A stretch of DNA of 64,000 nt from Leptodactylus fallax (GCA_947044405.1 CAMRHE010000657.1:62001-126000); one strand, 5' to 3'. Counted from the first letter of the stretch, positions 35,786 to 47,197 are shown. Numbers and translations: made by a program. Notes: generated by a model from the letters alone, not told the origin.

Positions 35786-35795
35786 ATGAACTATT

Positions 35796-36118
35796 ATTAT
35801 ACTCTGGGGTCTTTTCAGACCCCAGAGTATAATTATTGGAGACCCAGGGGAGAATACAAACATAAAAATCAGAGTTACTTACCTATCCTGGACACCGGTG
35901 CACTCCTTGCAGCTTTCGGCCCTGTTTAATTGCACACACACGTCACGTGATCAGGCCGGCGACGCGACCTGATGACGTCACCACAGGCCTCAAGCCTGCT
36001 CGGAGTTACATCGGATCGCAGGAGGTGAGTAACACTGTTTTTTATGTTCCCTCACCAACCCTAGGCCTCCGATTATTATACTCCGGGGTCTGAATAGACC
36101 CCGGAGTATAATAATAGT
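35796..36118. repeat. Foldback element of the CTCTGGGGTC family, nested in the hAT
   Basis: Both outer ends are themselves short palindromes: TACTCTGGGGTC and GACCCCAGAGTA at 35806-35833, and TACTCCGGGGTC with GACCCCGGAGTA at 36079-36110. Between them, GTTACTTACCTATCCTG faces GGAGGTGAGTAAC, and the core has CAGGCCGGCGACGCGACCTG. Same family as 3329-3731. Confidence 0.75.
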
Positions 36119-36570
36119 AGTATTTGCGGCCCGCGGCCTAACTTACCGATGCCCGCGGCCGCTCACAGCGGCATCCGCTTTCCTTTCTGCGTCCCATAGC
36201 AGAAGGGGAAGCGGGGGCGGCCACGAGCAGACGCGGGGTAGGTAAATAAATAGGCCCTGACCTGCCGGGGATACTCCAACAGGTTACGGCCTATTTATAT
36301 ATATAAAAAAAAGCTATACTCACCTGCGATGCCTTGATGCAGCCACCGCCGCCTCCTCTTCTTGTCCGCGACGTCTGTGCCTGCGCTGAGATGCGACGTC
36401 TTGTAAACCAACCCAGGACAGGCCCCGCTCAGCTCTGTTTTTTTTTTTTTTTTTAAAGCGGCCTGTCCTGGGCTGGTTTACATTAAATAGTAAAATGCCG
36501 CCCCCCGGACAGTGCCGCCCGAGGCGGCCGCCTCACCTCGCCTCATTAGCGGTGCGCCCCTGGGTGTGAC

Positions 36571-36800
36571 CTTTGCCTTCCATCCGTTCTTCTCAGTACT
36601 TGCAGACTGTTTTTGGCAGAACTGGGCAGGGAAGTTGTTCCCGCCATCTTGGAAAACTAAGCACAGATCTTCTTGGATGTAGGCTTGCTCCAATACGTCT
36701 GTCTCTTCATGTCATCCCAGACAGACTGGATGATGATGAGATCAGGGCTATATCTGTGGGGGCCGTATCATCACTTCCAGGACTCCTCCTCCAAAGGGCA
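36571..36800 (-). pseudogene. Fragment of a Tc1/mariner transposase C-terminus
   Basis: The minus strand reads SPDLIIIQSVWDDMKRQ followed by a diverged tail. This corresponds to the SPDLNIIESVWD region around the third catalytic residue; here the glutamate codon reads as glutamine, and a stop follows soon after. The rest of the transposase is deleted. The fragment lies within the element 33935-36946, right of the hAT insertion. Confidence 0.7.
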
Positions 36801-37020
36801 AAGGTCACACCAAATATTGATGGGATTTACATTTCTCATTCACTTCATTTTGTTAATTGACAACAATAAACTATTAACGCTTCTATTTTTAAAGCATTCT
36901 AACTTTGCAACATTTTTTTTACACCTAAAACTTTTGCGCAGTACTATAGATAGTGACATGAAAAATAAAAAACTAAAAAAAATCATCAAAATACTTTAAA
37001 AAGTTGTAACATTAAGATTA

Positions 37021-37056
37021 TTATTATTTATTTATTTATTTATTTATTTTTTTAAG
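37021..37056. repeat. (TTTA)n-type microsatellite
   Basis: TTATTATTATTTATTTATTT and following tetranucleotides, about 36 bp. Confidence 0.9.
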
Positions 37057-37700
37057 AAAGGTCATTTCCTGGTGACAAATTCATCTTAATGATGTGATCG
37101 TTTGACATTATGGTCTATTATTCTCTGGCACAATGATGAATTCTTACTGGATTCCATGCTGGTGTGCTGCCCAGGCCCAATGCAGTAAATCAGCCTGAAG
37201 TGTAGCATTTCCAGCACCATGCTTTACAGTTAGTACCAGGTCATTCTTGTGAAATGATATCCACAGGCCCCTTCTGGAGTAAGCACACATGCATATTTAT
37301 AAGCAGTATAACTCCATACATATACATATTTTGCATACCTGGGAGCATCTTGTTATCCATCATCTCCACGGGACTTTGAGAAATGACTACTGAGAATACA
37401 AGCTTTATATGACAGCTGTATAATCATATGGGCGAGCAAGTGTATGTTCTTATGGTGCAAAGAAATATATCTAAGGGGCTTAAAAAAAAAAGTTTATGAC
37501 CCATCCACAGAATAGGTGATAAATATAAGATTGTTGGGGCTCCACCTTCAGGGAACTCCACCGATCGCAGGAACAAGAGTCCCTAAGTATCTTATATGAA
37601 TGGAGTGGTAGAGCACATGCGTGACCACCACTCTGCTCCCACCTATGGTAGTGACAGAGATTACCAAGTATAGCTTCAACCTGATAGAACTGAATGGAGT
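37057..37700. other. Intergenic, one terminus-like piece
   Basis: AGTTTATGACCCATCCACAG and GAATAGGTGATAAATATA at 37490-37530, then GGGGCTCCACC, resemble the interior of GGGGTTGTCC-type MITEs. No partner end found. Otherwise nothing supported. Confidence 0.35.
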
Positions 37701-38232
37701 AAGGCCGAAGCCCCATGTTGTGAAAACGCAGCATTTGGGAAAAGCTCATGTTTTTGAAAATCACAGCATGTCTATTATACCTGCGGAAACGTATAGGTAT
37801 GATAGGGACAGAAAGTCCGCAAAGGAAAACTCTGCAGACTTTTTATCAAAAACGCTGTGAAGAGACCACAGCGGAAACACATTTTCGCTACGTGGGGCCT
37901 TAGCCTGATGGTCACATGCTCCACTGCTCCACTTATACAGGGACTCAACAACTCTAGCGAATCCCATCCACACATTGCAGAAACGTATGCACAGCGGAAA
38001 CACTGCGATTTCCAAAACCGTTGCATTTCTTGGAAATCGCAGCATGTCAATTATACCTACCTATAGGCATAATGGAAGCAGTAAGTCCGCAGACGAAAAC
38101 TCTGCAGACTTTCTGTGCAAAGTGCTGAGGGAATAACCACAATGCGTTTCCGCCACGGTTTCTCCCCAGCCCTTTTTTGCTGTGGCCTGCTACGTGGGGT
38201 TTTAGCCTCAAGCTGAGGGGCCTTAGCCTTAA
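37701..38232. mobile_element. Two adjacent family B copies
   Basis: 37701-37906 runs from AAGGCCGAAGCCCCATGTTG to GCTACGTGGGGCCTTAGCC. 37960-38232 runs from GCGAATCCCATCCACACATT to GCTACGTGGGGTTTTAGCC and beyond. Both contain GCAGACTTT and GAAATCGCAGCATGTCAATT-type blocks. The second lacks its outer left arm. Confidence 0.65.
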
Positions 38233-40333
38233 ATGGATATGTCTGTATTGATGGCCTATCATTAGGATGGGCTATCAATATCGGTGTCACACAGTATATG
38301 GCTCCATACGTTGTGTAGTGGGTGTGCGGTTTTAATGTAGCTCTGCTCCTATTGAAGTAAATGGGAGCCGAGCTGTAATAGCAATTCTTAAAGGACTAAT
38401 AAAGCATTTACTCTACATGTTGGTTACTTTCATGTGTTGGAGTTTGATCATTTTCAAAATTACCAAATGATGGGAAAACGGGATTATTTTCACTGCAGCC
38501 AGATGGAAATGACAAGTCAATAAGGAAATTATGAAACACATTATAAACAGTACATTTTTGGTGGCTTATTTCCTACCTTTTAGACTGGTTGCACATGTGG
38601 TGTTTTTAGTTGCGTTTTTTACAGTATTTTTATTTTCATTATAGAAAAAAAAAAACATGAAGCGCAGGAAAAAAATGTTCACAAAAAAATGGCAAGGTTA
38701 AAAAACGTTAATAATACTGGCCTTTTAACCAAAAAATCATGTCAGGCTAAAAAGATATGTGCCAGAAACCTTAGCGCAATTTCTGGGTCTGTAGCATTTT
38801 TTTCAAAACACAGTATAATAAAACTATATTGTGGTTTTGTTTTCTAAAAAAAAATTTTAAAAATGTGTGACCTGAAAAAGTCGGCAAAAAACACTTGCAA
38901 AAAAAGTATGAATATTCAGGTGACTTTACAAGGCCCAATAAAATGCAGCAAAAAGTGTAAGTTAGGGAAGTCTAAAGCTATGGTTGAAAAGTTTTGCATC
39001 TTGTCTGGAGCCTGTTTTCATGGAAGCCTCATGGAGTCTAACAGGACATGTTCTATTTTTTTATGTTCAGTCAAAACGGACTGTAAAAAAAGACGGACAT
39101 GTGAATAGCCCCATTGTACTCAATGGGGGAGATTTATCAATCCCTCTATGGCATAGAGGGATGATATTGTAGCGCATATTTGACACAAGGCCCTTTATTT
39201 CGCCACAACCCCCATTCTGCGCCTTGCTCGCCACATTGTGCAAACATATTCATTCTCACTCACAACAGTTTTTTGGTATAAGTTATAAGGGAAATCTACA
39301 CTAGTTCCCAACTGAGGCAGATTTCCATTGTGGCTCAGGGACGCCCAATTGATTTGTCAAGAGCCTCTTTATAGATCTCTCAGTGCCTGCACCAGTCGGG
39401 GCCTTTATTAAGACCGGCATACAATTCGCCAGCCTTAATGCATGTGTCCCATAGTCCTCTAAAAATGTTCACCATACGTCGGTCTTTAAACATGTGTGTC
39501 GATAAGGCAAGAATCTTAAAAAAATGTCTTCTTCATTAAGGTGGTGAATAAGCCTAATATAACATATAAATCTCACAGCGGTGAATTCTCCCACCTATAA
39601 TTGCTGGTTACAAAAATATCTTTCTGTTTTTAGACATTTTTATTTCAGCTGTGTATCCTTAGAAGCTGAAGCTGATGATATTGCTGCTTTAGTACACTTT
39701 CCTTTAATTCATCACCTGATCGTGCTATAGAATATTTAGTATTATAAAGTTATTTTCATGTTACTAGTTGATCTACGTTGTGACTTGCAATGCAGTTAAA
39801 GGACACATGGGGGGAATTCATCAATCCCTCTACGCCCTTTCCTGGCACAGAGGGATGACACTGCTGCGCACATTTGGCACAAGGTCCTTTTTTTTTTTTG
39901 CACCAAACATGTTCCTTCCATATGTATGTCAAAAAGTAATAGTTTTTTTTAGTGCTGCATGCTACTGTTCCCATGAAATCTACCATGACTGGCAAGGGAG
40001 GCTCTGCATAATATGCAGGATTTATCACCATAGCAGATTTTTCTGGCAGATTTCAGCAGAAAATAGTCACAGGAGGAGATTTTAGCAAATTTTAACACAC
40101 TGTCAAAATATTGCAGTTTTTTAACTCCACAATCTCAATTTGGACTATATTGAGGTTGAAAAAAATCTGCAATTAAATCCTATTGTCAGCAGATTTTGTT
40201 ATGGATTATTTTTAGGGATGATACATTATCTCAACACAGGAATCGAATGAGAAGACAAGCATTTCACCTGAATAAAAGAAAATTAAATCTTCGGCTCACC
40301 ATATTCATATGCCAATTAGTTCCATAGAAAATG
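38233..40333. other. Mostly partial small elements
   Basis: 38228-38380 has ATTGATGGCCTATCATTAGG and CCTATTGAAGTAAATGGGAG, typical MITE interior. 39124 (GGGGGAGATTTATCAATCCC) and 39807 (GGGGGGAATTCATCAATCCC) begin two related elements with TATGGCATAGAGGGATGA motifs. 39590-39760 looks unique and conserved-like. No gene supported. Confidence 0.4.
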
Positions 40334-40600
40334 TATCATAGGATGCAGAGAACACTCTCCGGACTTCGTTGGAGCAGAAAGTTAGGAAAATGGAAAACAA
40401 AAGCAGGTTCCAGCATGTAACCATGCTTAGCCATGACTAAGGGGCTAGACGCCCTGAAACGCGTAGGCTTGGTTACAGATCCTCTTCGCATGTAACTGTT
40501 GTTACTTTTTTTTTTAAATTTTATATGAATTAAAAGTTATATTTTATTTAAATTTCTGGATGCTGGAACTTGCTTTTATTTTCCATTTTCCAAGCATTTC
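40334..40600. repeat. Copy of the GAAACGCGT palindromic element
   Basis: GGAAAATGGAAAACAAAAGC followed by AGGTTCCAGCAT (40387-40418) pairs with ATGCTGGAACTTGC and TTTTATTTTCCATTTTCC (40559-40590). The centre has CTGAAACGCGTAGG, and the right side has GAATTAAAAGTTATATTTTA, both shared with 48918-49234. Confidence 0.65.
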
Positions 40601-41479
40601 ACCTGCTTGAATCCACTGTGGCAAGTCTACAACAAAATGTACACAATTTGGAGATTTGTCTCGTGGACTTGCCAACAGAAACCCATCACATGTGACTTGC
40701 CCTTAGACTATATTCATGTGACAGTGGATAAAAATGGATGAGTGGTTCATTTTTTCACAGGTGTTTTGCATCCATAGGGCATACATTTCACGGATCGCTC
40801 ATAGACTTCAGTCTATTGACGGATCCGTGGTAACAGACAAAAATAGGGCATCCATTAAAACGAAATGTCAAAAAAATTTGCATAGACATAATGGGAAAGA
40901 TTTATTAAGACTAGCATTTCATACACCAGTCTTAATAAAGGCCCTGACTGGCACAGGACACATGAGGCTCTTCATAAATCAGTAGTCTACCCGTATGCCT
41001 GAATAGAAATCAACGCCAGTTCGGAACTGGCGTGAGTTATAATAAATATGTTGGGCTAAGGTGCCTTGCTCTTCCCTGCTCCCCGCTTTGCCCACATTCG
41101 TACAATGTGGAGAGCAAAATGCTCTGGGGTTATGGTGCACATTTGGCACAAGAAAGAGCCTTGTGCCACATATGCGCCTACTGCGCCTGTTTTCAAAACA
41201 GTGGTGAGGTGGGTGTGATTTACATGGTGCATAAATTTAAGCTTAATTTATTACTTGCAACTTTTTAAAAAGTCACAACATTTTTGCATAAATACAATCT
41301 ATTTCTTACTTGGTTTACAAAAGGCTCCCTAATTTGTCTCCTTCCCTTCTAGAGAATTGCAAAAAATTTATGAACCAGCATGAGATTTTTTGATATACAG
41401 TATGTGTCGCAAAAATAATAAGTTATTGAAAGTAAGACATGTCAGAAAAGTGGCTAAAAAATCCCCATGACAATACGCC
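40601..41479. other. Partial small elements
   Basis: 40685-40860 has AGACTATATTCATGTGACAG and repeated GGATCCGTGG-type words. 40900-41060 has GGAAAGATTTATTAAGACTA facing CAGTCTTAATAAAGGCC, a hairpin. No target duplications could be defined and no gene is supported. Confidence 0.35.
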
Positions 41480-41795
41480 CTCTGAAGGTATATTCATATG
41501 GAGGAATTTGCCACAGATTTGGAAGCATACTACGCCCCCAAATCCGTGGCAGATTCCGTCCTGAATCTGCCTCCTATTGCTTTCAATGGGAGACAGAGAT
41601 CGCAGCAGGACGCGGAAAAAATCCTCAACTGATTTAGGCATGGATTCCACGGTTTGGGAGTTCCTGCCAATTAAGCCCATTCATCAACATAGGAAAGCCA
41701 CAACGGAATGCCGATCCCCTGCAGTGGTATTCCTTTGTGGCAATCTCGTGGTTGAATTTCTCTTCATTTTCCGTCATGTGAACCAAGCCTTAGTG
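41480..41795. mobile_element. Probable inverted-repeat element
   Basis: Left GGTATATTCATATGGAGGAA and right TTCCGTCATGTGAACCAAGCC-like ends are loosely complementary. GCCACAGATTTGGAAG and CCAAATCCGTGGCAGATTCC repeat inside, and CCTATTGCTTTCAATGGGAG is similar to sequence in the element at 8424. Confidence 0.5.
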
Positions 41796-41999
41796 TTCTA
41801 AAAACAACAGTGTGAGGGCCATTATAATAAACAGCCATTTTTGACATTAATGTGAATAAGGCCTTAGAATTTATAGAGTTGCCATTGAATACATTTTATA
41901 AATTGGAAGTTTGAAGAAATTTGAGAGTAAACTATCAGTACCTTACATGTTATATATCCTCCTAGTTTATTAATCTGTGATGCTTGGTGTGCTATAGGT

Positions 42000-42560
42000 A
42001 AAGTACTGTACATATCTTTGACATTTATGTCCATTGTGATATCATTTCAGCATAGCAGGTAGTATATATTGTTTTTTTTACATTGCTCATTTTCAGCATT
42101 TTCATGCATTATTACATGCAATGCATTCTATTAAATTCCATCTACCAAAATGACAGCAATGTATTCAGATCCTAAGTCTTCCCAGCATGTCAGAGGTTAA
42201 AAATAAAAGCTGTAGGTTTCTATTGATTTTTTTTAAAGATTGTCCTGCATTTGGCACCTAATAAATATCAATGCCTTATATGAAAACATTATGATTCTGA
42301 AAGTCTAGGGAAGCTAAGCACTGTCGGGAGGTGCAATATTACTTTTACAGAGGAAAGCAAAGGCTCATGAGATGAATGATCCTGCACAGATCATGCTTAA
42401 TATTTTTCACATTATACAGATACTCCTGCAGGCCTTGCTTTTGATGAATGAAAACTGATGCTGCATACATTAGAATTTTGATCATGATTCTGATTAAATG
42501 CTCTCCAGCATCGCATGATCCTGACCCTGCCACACACGGGACAGCCAGAGATTCATTAAA
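42000..42560. other. Candidate conserved non-coding element
   Basis: A long unique stretch without similarity to any repeat here. It combines ATGCATTATTACATGCAATG, CCAAAATGACAGCAATGTAT, AATGAATGATCCTG-like words, a GATCATGATTCTGATTAAAT segment and clustered ATTAAAGATTATTAAGG. Open frames are short. The texture matches developmental enhancers in gene deserts. Inference only. Confidence 0.4.
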
Positions 42561-43092
42561 GATTATTAAGGATTATTAACCCTAACGGTCATATTTTTTT
42601 TCCAGGGCATCAAAAGGTCTCAATTGAAGTCAAAGTACAGGATACGCTTTACATCCACTGACATGCTGTATTTCCGCATGTGCTTCTGCTGGAAAAAAAT
42701 TGTTAATTTGCGACCAATTTATCAAGTCTGACCGTCAAGCCTTTGCTGTAACCGATGACATTTACAAACGGTGGCTACTCCCATATACATGTTCATGTAG
42801 GGAAACTATAGGTTGAGACCAGATCCTGTGTTAGGCCCCATACACACGACTGAGTGTGCATCCAAGTTGGGGCCGATTTTGCAGCGGGATGCAGTCTGAT
42901 GGCATTCCATTATGGACTTACCACTATGGGCGCTTCTGATCCAATGAAACGGAGCAGGATAGGACCTGCTCTATTTTTATTGTAATGGACCCTCGGATGT
43001 CCCCTTAGATGGCACACTAGGATGTGCACATGAAGTCTTAGCTATGGATGTAGCAGAATTGTATTGTTTTCAGTAAGGAAAATATAGCTGAG
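42561..43092. other. Intergenic, partial element
   Basis: TTAGGCCCCATACACACGAC at 42833 is a terminus-like start, with GTCCATTATGG-like and GGACTTACCA words following, but no matching right end. Nothing else supported. Confidence 0.35.
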
Positions 43093-43330
43093 TTTGGCTT
43101 CATTCACATCTTTACCAGTGTCCATCTGGCGCAAAATGTGTCTGAAAATGCAAGCAGGACTTTTTAATCCAGTGAAGCCAGGGAGAAAACAACAGATACC
43201 CGATGGACCCTATTATAATCAATGAGATCCTTTTTTGCCCATCCTTAGATTGACCATCTTTACTGTTTAATCCTACGATGGACCAGATGAACGGATCAAT
43301 TGATGCAGATGTGAACAAACCCTTTAACTG
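43093..43330. mobile_element. Inverted-repeat element, about 240 bp
   Basis: GGCTTCATTCACATCTTTAC at the left faces GATGCAGATGTGAACAAACC at the right. TCCATCTGGCGC faces ATGGACCAGATGAACGGATC. GTTCACATCT is the same terminus class as at 44961. Confidence 0.55.
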
Positions 43331-43776
43331 CAGACTGTCAATTATGCACTACTTCATTGACAAACTCAGCCCTGCTACATCTGTATGTAATAATATCAAG
43401 CAGACAGGGCATACAACAACCCTTTAGCTTTACCTTAGCTATTAGTTTTATTCCCAAATCTGGACAGGTACCCATGCTATGATTAATGTATGCTCAGGTA
43501 GATCTGGAAACTGTATATTCCGCTAGCCACCAGCAATGACATATTATATAAATGACCACTGTGTATAGGGCTCATTAGTGTTACAGTACAATTATCAGAC
43601 CAGTGTCCTGTAACAAGCCCTACACCTGTGTGTGCCACATGACCAGGACAGAGCTTTACCCTCTGGGAGAAAACTATGGAAGTTCAAGACTGCAAGAAGA
43701 GATCTTGAAAATTGTGAACAATTGGTACAGAAAGTATACTGGAAAACTGTATAACTTTCCAAAAGAGAAGAGCATA

Positions 43777-44073
43777 GAGGCTGATTTATCAAGACAGTTT
43801 TGTTCCATACCAATTTTTATAATCCCTGCCCTGCCGGAGTTTGCACCTAAATTATGACGAGGTGCAAAACTCACCATAAAATAGATGAATTCTCCAGGGC
43901 CTGGGCGCCGAAACAGAAATATGCTCCAGCAACTTCCTGGCATAGATTTCTGGCATCATTGACAGAGCCGATAACTCACTGCAAAGCTCAAAAAGTTGTG
44001 CAAAAATTTAGCAAATTTTTTCATGGCTTGTACACCATTTTTATGGCACACAAGCCATGATAAATCAGCCCCA
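43777..44073. mobile_element. TA-flanked MITE, 297 bp
   Basis: GAGGCTGATTTATCAAGAC on the left and CATGATAAATCAGCCCCA on the right form terminal repeats, with TA at 43775-43776 and 44074-44075. TTGCACCTAAATTATGACGA and GGTGCAAAACTC provide internal inversion. A TA target site suggests Tc1/mariner. Confidence 0.7.
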
Positions 44074-44960
44074 TAAAGGCTATATTATGCACATCTGCAA
44101 AGGTAAAATACTGTTCAGACTGTGGAGATGTTGGTTGTTTCCCTTCCTTGGGATTATTTATCGCACACAGCTCCGAAACCTCTATAGATATTTATAGTCA
44201 AGTATGGGAAATGTATGCGCTGCATTTTTTTATTCATTGTTGATTTACAGTAGGTTTAGTGTATCTTTTAGATATTGCAAAAGATTTATCTCCAGCCCTA
44301 TGTAAAGAAAGACAGAAACAAAGAAGATTGCTGACTGAAATAGATGACATAGTCTGCCCTTATATTATGTCCGTTATATTAGGATATGTGTATATCCCAG
44401 GCATGTATAAATTCACTTATTGTAGATTTCCCAACCACATCTGCTGGAAGTTTGTTCCAAGAACCAAATAACATACCATGATATAAGCTAAGTCAAGATA
44501 CATCTGGTTATATTGCCACTGAAGAGCAAAGGTGGCCATACACGTTAGATAAAAGTAGGTTTCACCACTAGGGGTCACTACTGAGGCTTGTGATTGGTGA
44601 CATAGGGTGGGCCAACGTCATGATGCTTTTACTCAGCGTCATGACGTCAGACGCTGCGGGATGCCCAGGAGTATAGCTCTTTGTTTGGTTGCTCATGGGA
44701 TCATAGAATGTAAAAGTGTTTCAACCAAAAAAGAACAAAAAAACGGATGGGGTTAACAGTAGAAATGGTCAGATTAGTAGGCAGTCTGAAGACGTCAATT
44801 CAAGAATGCAGAACAGGCTTGACTATGAAGATGTTATTACAAGTGTTTTCATCCATAGCATATCCTATGTCCATGTAATTCTGCTCAGGTGTATTAGTAG
44901 ACATGATTCATATAAACATCGAAAGAACAGATGAATTGTTTTCTTTTTGACAATCATTTA
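44074..44960. other. Intergenic with partial repeat
   Basis: 44530-44690 contains GGCCATACACGTTAGATAAA, then GAGGCTTGTGATTGG and GCGTCATGACGTCAGACGC, shared words with the family at 3329 and with 4612. Nothing else supported. Confidence 0.4.
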
Positions 44961-45503
44961 TAGGCTATGTTCACATCTGCGCCTGGTACCTGTCTGCTGC
45001 TAATCCGTATAAAACAACAATGATTACACAGCGCATACCATAGTCCATCTTTTTTATGGATTTGTCAATGGGTGTCCATCAAAAAAACTGTCAGATTGTG
45101 TCCGTTTTTGACAAATCTGTTTTTTTTTTTCCCTTCTTCATTCTGCGCATGCTCAGAGAAGAATACAGAGGGAAAAACGGATTGCAAAATGGATACAAAC
45201 AAACAACTATCCATTGGTAATCCTTTTGTGTCCGTCTTCCATAGACCTCAATGTTAAAAAAAAACAGATTTGTTGCTGTCCAGCATGTATCCTTATTTTT
45301 TGGATGGAGCAAAAGTGTTGCAAGTCTGACTGTTTTCTCCATCCAAAAGAGCGGATACACGGAGGAAATGCTCAAAATGCACACCTGCGGATTGTTTAAT
45401 AAATGTTTTTTTTACCTACCCGTTCCATATCAGTTTTTATGATCTTTAAATAGATCACAGAAACTGATTCCCGAGACCACAACGCAAGTGTGAGCCCAGC
45501 CAT
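44961..45503. mobile_element. Long inverted-repeat element, Harbinger-like ends
   Basis: TAGGCTATGTTCACATCTGC and GCAAGTGTGAGCCCAGCC form loosely matched ends. CATTGGTAATCC and further CTGTTTTTTTTT/AAAAAAAAACAGATTTGTTG blocks pair inside. The GTTCACAYYTGCG terminus is like the TTA-flanked element at 10511, but I cannot fix the duplication. Confidence 0.55.
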
Positions 45504-45745
45504 ACACTGCACTGTACAGTTTATAATAATATAATGATATTTGAACATGCAGGATTAAAAGGGATTTCTGTGCAGAGACGTGGGAGGAAGTTGGAAGTTT
45601 TTTAGATATGGCTCAGAATGGGTTAAAAAAATGAGAAAAGACAATACTCGCTGCACAATTACCATTCCAATGATGCATAGGTCCCCTGCTGGTCTCTGCT
45701 TCCTGGTCCTGTCTTGAATCTTGATACACAGCAAATACCACTCAA

Positions 45746-45963
45746 GGCTGAGGCCCCACGTTGTGGAAAGGCAACTTTTTTTGTTGCGGAATTTGCTGCG
45801 ATTTTTGAGCCAAAGCCAAGAGTGGATTGAGTAGAAGATAGAAGTATAAGAACTTCCTATAAGTTTTTCATTGCTTGTGTAGCCATTCTTGGCTTTGGCT
45901 CAACAAACCGCAGCAAAATCTGCAACAAAATAAGCTGTGTTTCCGCAACGTGGGGCCTCAGCC
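45746..45963. mobile_element. Inverted-repeat element, family A
   Basis: GGCTGAGGCCCCACGTTGTG faces CAACGTGGGGCCTCAGCC. GAGCCAAAGCCAAGAGTGGA faces TTCTTGGCTTTGGCTC. About 218 bp; the most complete copy of the family. Confidence 0.8.
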
Positions 45964-46079
45964 CAACTCACTTTTCTAGGGCCAATCATTGAGACTGGAG
46001 CTGCATTTTGGTGAACACATCAATAGAAGGAAAGTTACAAGCAATCTTATAACCTCCGCAAAAATTTACACAAGGACAT

Positions 46080-46392
46080 TTTTATTATTATTATTATTAT
46101 TATTGTTTATTTATATAGCACCATTAATTCCATGGTACTTTACATTTGCGGATTTACATACGGTACACCAGATATACAAAACAGATAATACAAAGTGACC
46201 AACTGGTACAGTGGGATAGAGGTCCCTGCCCGCAAGGGCTTACAATCTATGAGGGGAGAGGGATAGAGACAGAAGGTGGGGGTAGAGGCTGCTCAGGTGG
46301 TGGTGTGGTGACAGTAGTGTTATTGGAGGTTGTAGACCTTCCTGAATAGGTGAGTCTTCAGGGCCTTCTTGAAGCTTGTGATTGTGGGGGGT
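46080..46392 (-). repeat. Interspersed repeat with (ATT)n end
   Basis: An (ATT)n run at 46082-46106 is followed by GTTTATTTATATAGCACCAT, TTAATTCCATGGTACTTTAC and CCCGCAAGGGCTTACAATCT. This wording is widespread in tetrapod genomes as an interspersed repeat from memory. The trinucleotide tail at one end suggests a retroposed 3' end on the minus strand, but I cannot assign a family. Confidence 0.45.
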
Positions 46393-47197
46393 CCATAAAT
46401 AGACTAATTTATCACTTTATTGTATCAGAACTGGAGTTAATGGCTACTCAATATAATTTACGATGACCTACTCTCTGTTATATTGCACTAATATCTTCTT
46501 TCAATTACTTTTTATAACTTAGCAATATTTATGGTTTATAGATATAATAATCAATGTACACATTCAAGGCAAGGAAGACAATGTTAGCACAGCAAACAAG
46601 CAACACTGAACACGAATTGATGGAGAACTCAGCTCTACATACCTGCTGGGCGTCCTCCAGGCATTTACAGCCCAATGAAATGCAAGTTGACATTAGATGA
46701 CTCTGTAAACCTTGAAAGACCAGTTTAGTTATATATAGTCTGGAAAAAACAAGATAGATACATCTAAATTATTTAAAGACGTCTGTAGACCATGACTTCT
46801 ATGCTACATGCTACTGGCAAAGCACTATTGTGTTTGTTCTTTGAAGACCATAAACTTGTATGTTTCCAATGAAACTGCTATCTACAGTTTATTACCATAT
46901 GTGGCATTTGCAGCTGGCACTTTTATGGGTTGCTTTGTAAATGACACTATATGGCATCATTGTGGCTACCCTTGCACTATATAAGACATTATTATTACAT
47001 AAACTGGAAACCATATGGAGGCATTTTTGTATGACCTATCACATACCTTCTGCTACTATCCCCACACAGTCCCAGGTATAAGTACAGCAATGGTACAGTT
47101 GGGCTCCCACCACAGCTGCTGGGTTTAGAAAAATGGGGAGTATTAAATAACAATTGGCCAATAAGGGAAGTCGGTGTCCAGAAACCAGCATATCAGT
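46393..47197. other. Intergenic, nothing supported
   Basis: Unique AT-rich sequence. No inverted repeats, arrays or coding motifs seen. Confidence 0.45.

Larger units (their letters stand above)
34086..36562. mobile_element. Non-autonomous hAT element, 2477 bp
   Basis: Starts CAGTGGTGAACCTAGCC; the right end in complement starts CAGGGGCGCACCGCTAA. These fit the CAGNGGYGNACC termini of hAT transposons. A perfect 8-bp duplication, GGTGTGAC, flanks it (34078-34085 and 36563-36570), the length typical of hAT. Joining the flanks restores the interrupted Tc1/mariner repeat exactly as in its other arm. No transposase frame is present. It carries a short palindrome, a 30-bp minisatellite, a foldback element and a CpG-rich right part. 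Confidence 0.9.
33935..36946 (-). mobile_element. Decayed Tc1/mariner element interrupted by a hAT element
   Basis: The ends are CAGTACTGTGCATTTTAGGT on the left and the complement of CTTTTGCGCAGTACTA on the right, flanked by TA (33933-33934 and 36947-36948). The terminal inverted repeats are about 150 bp each and pair through GTTAATAGTTTATTTTTGTC, AATTAACAAAATGAAGTGAA and CAATATTTGGTGTGACC. The left repeat is cut at 34085 by the insertion at 34086-36562. Without that insertion the element would be only about 530 bp, so much of the transposase is deleted. Confidence 0.85.

Noticed and set aside
35272..35789. Several overlapping frames of 68-96 codons on both strands
   Set aside because: All are translations of the 30-bp minisatellite in different phases.
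46080..46392. A tRNA-derived SINE
   Set aside because: No A-box and B-box pair could be found, so only a generic interspersed repeat is claimed.
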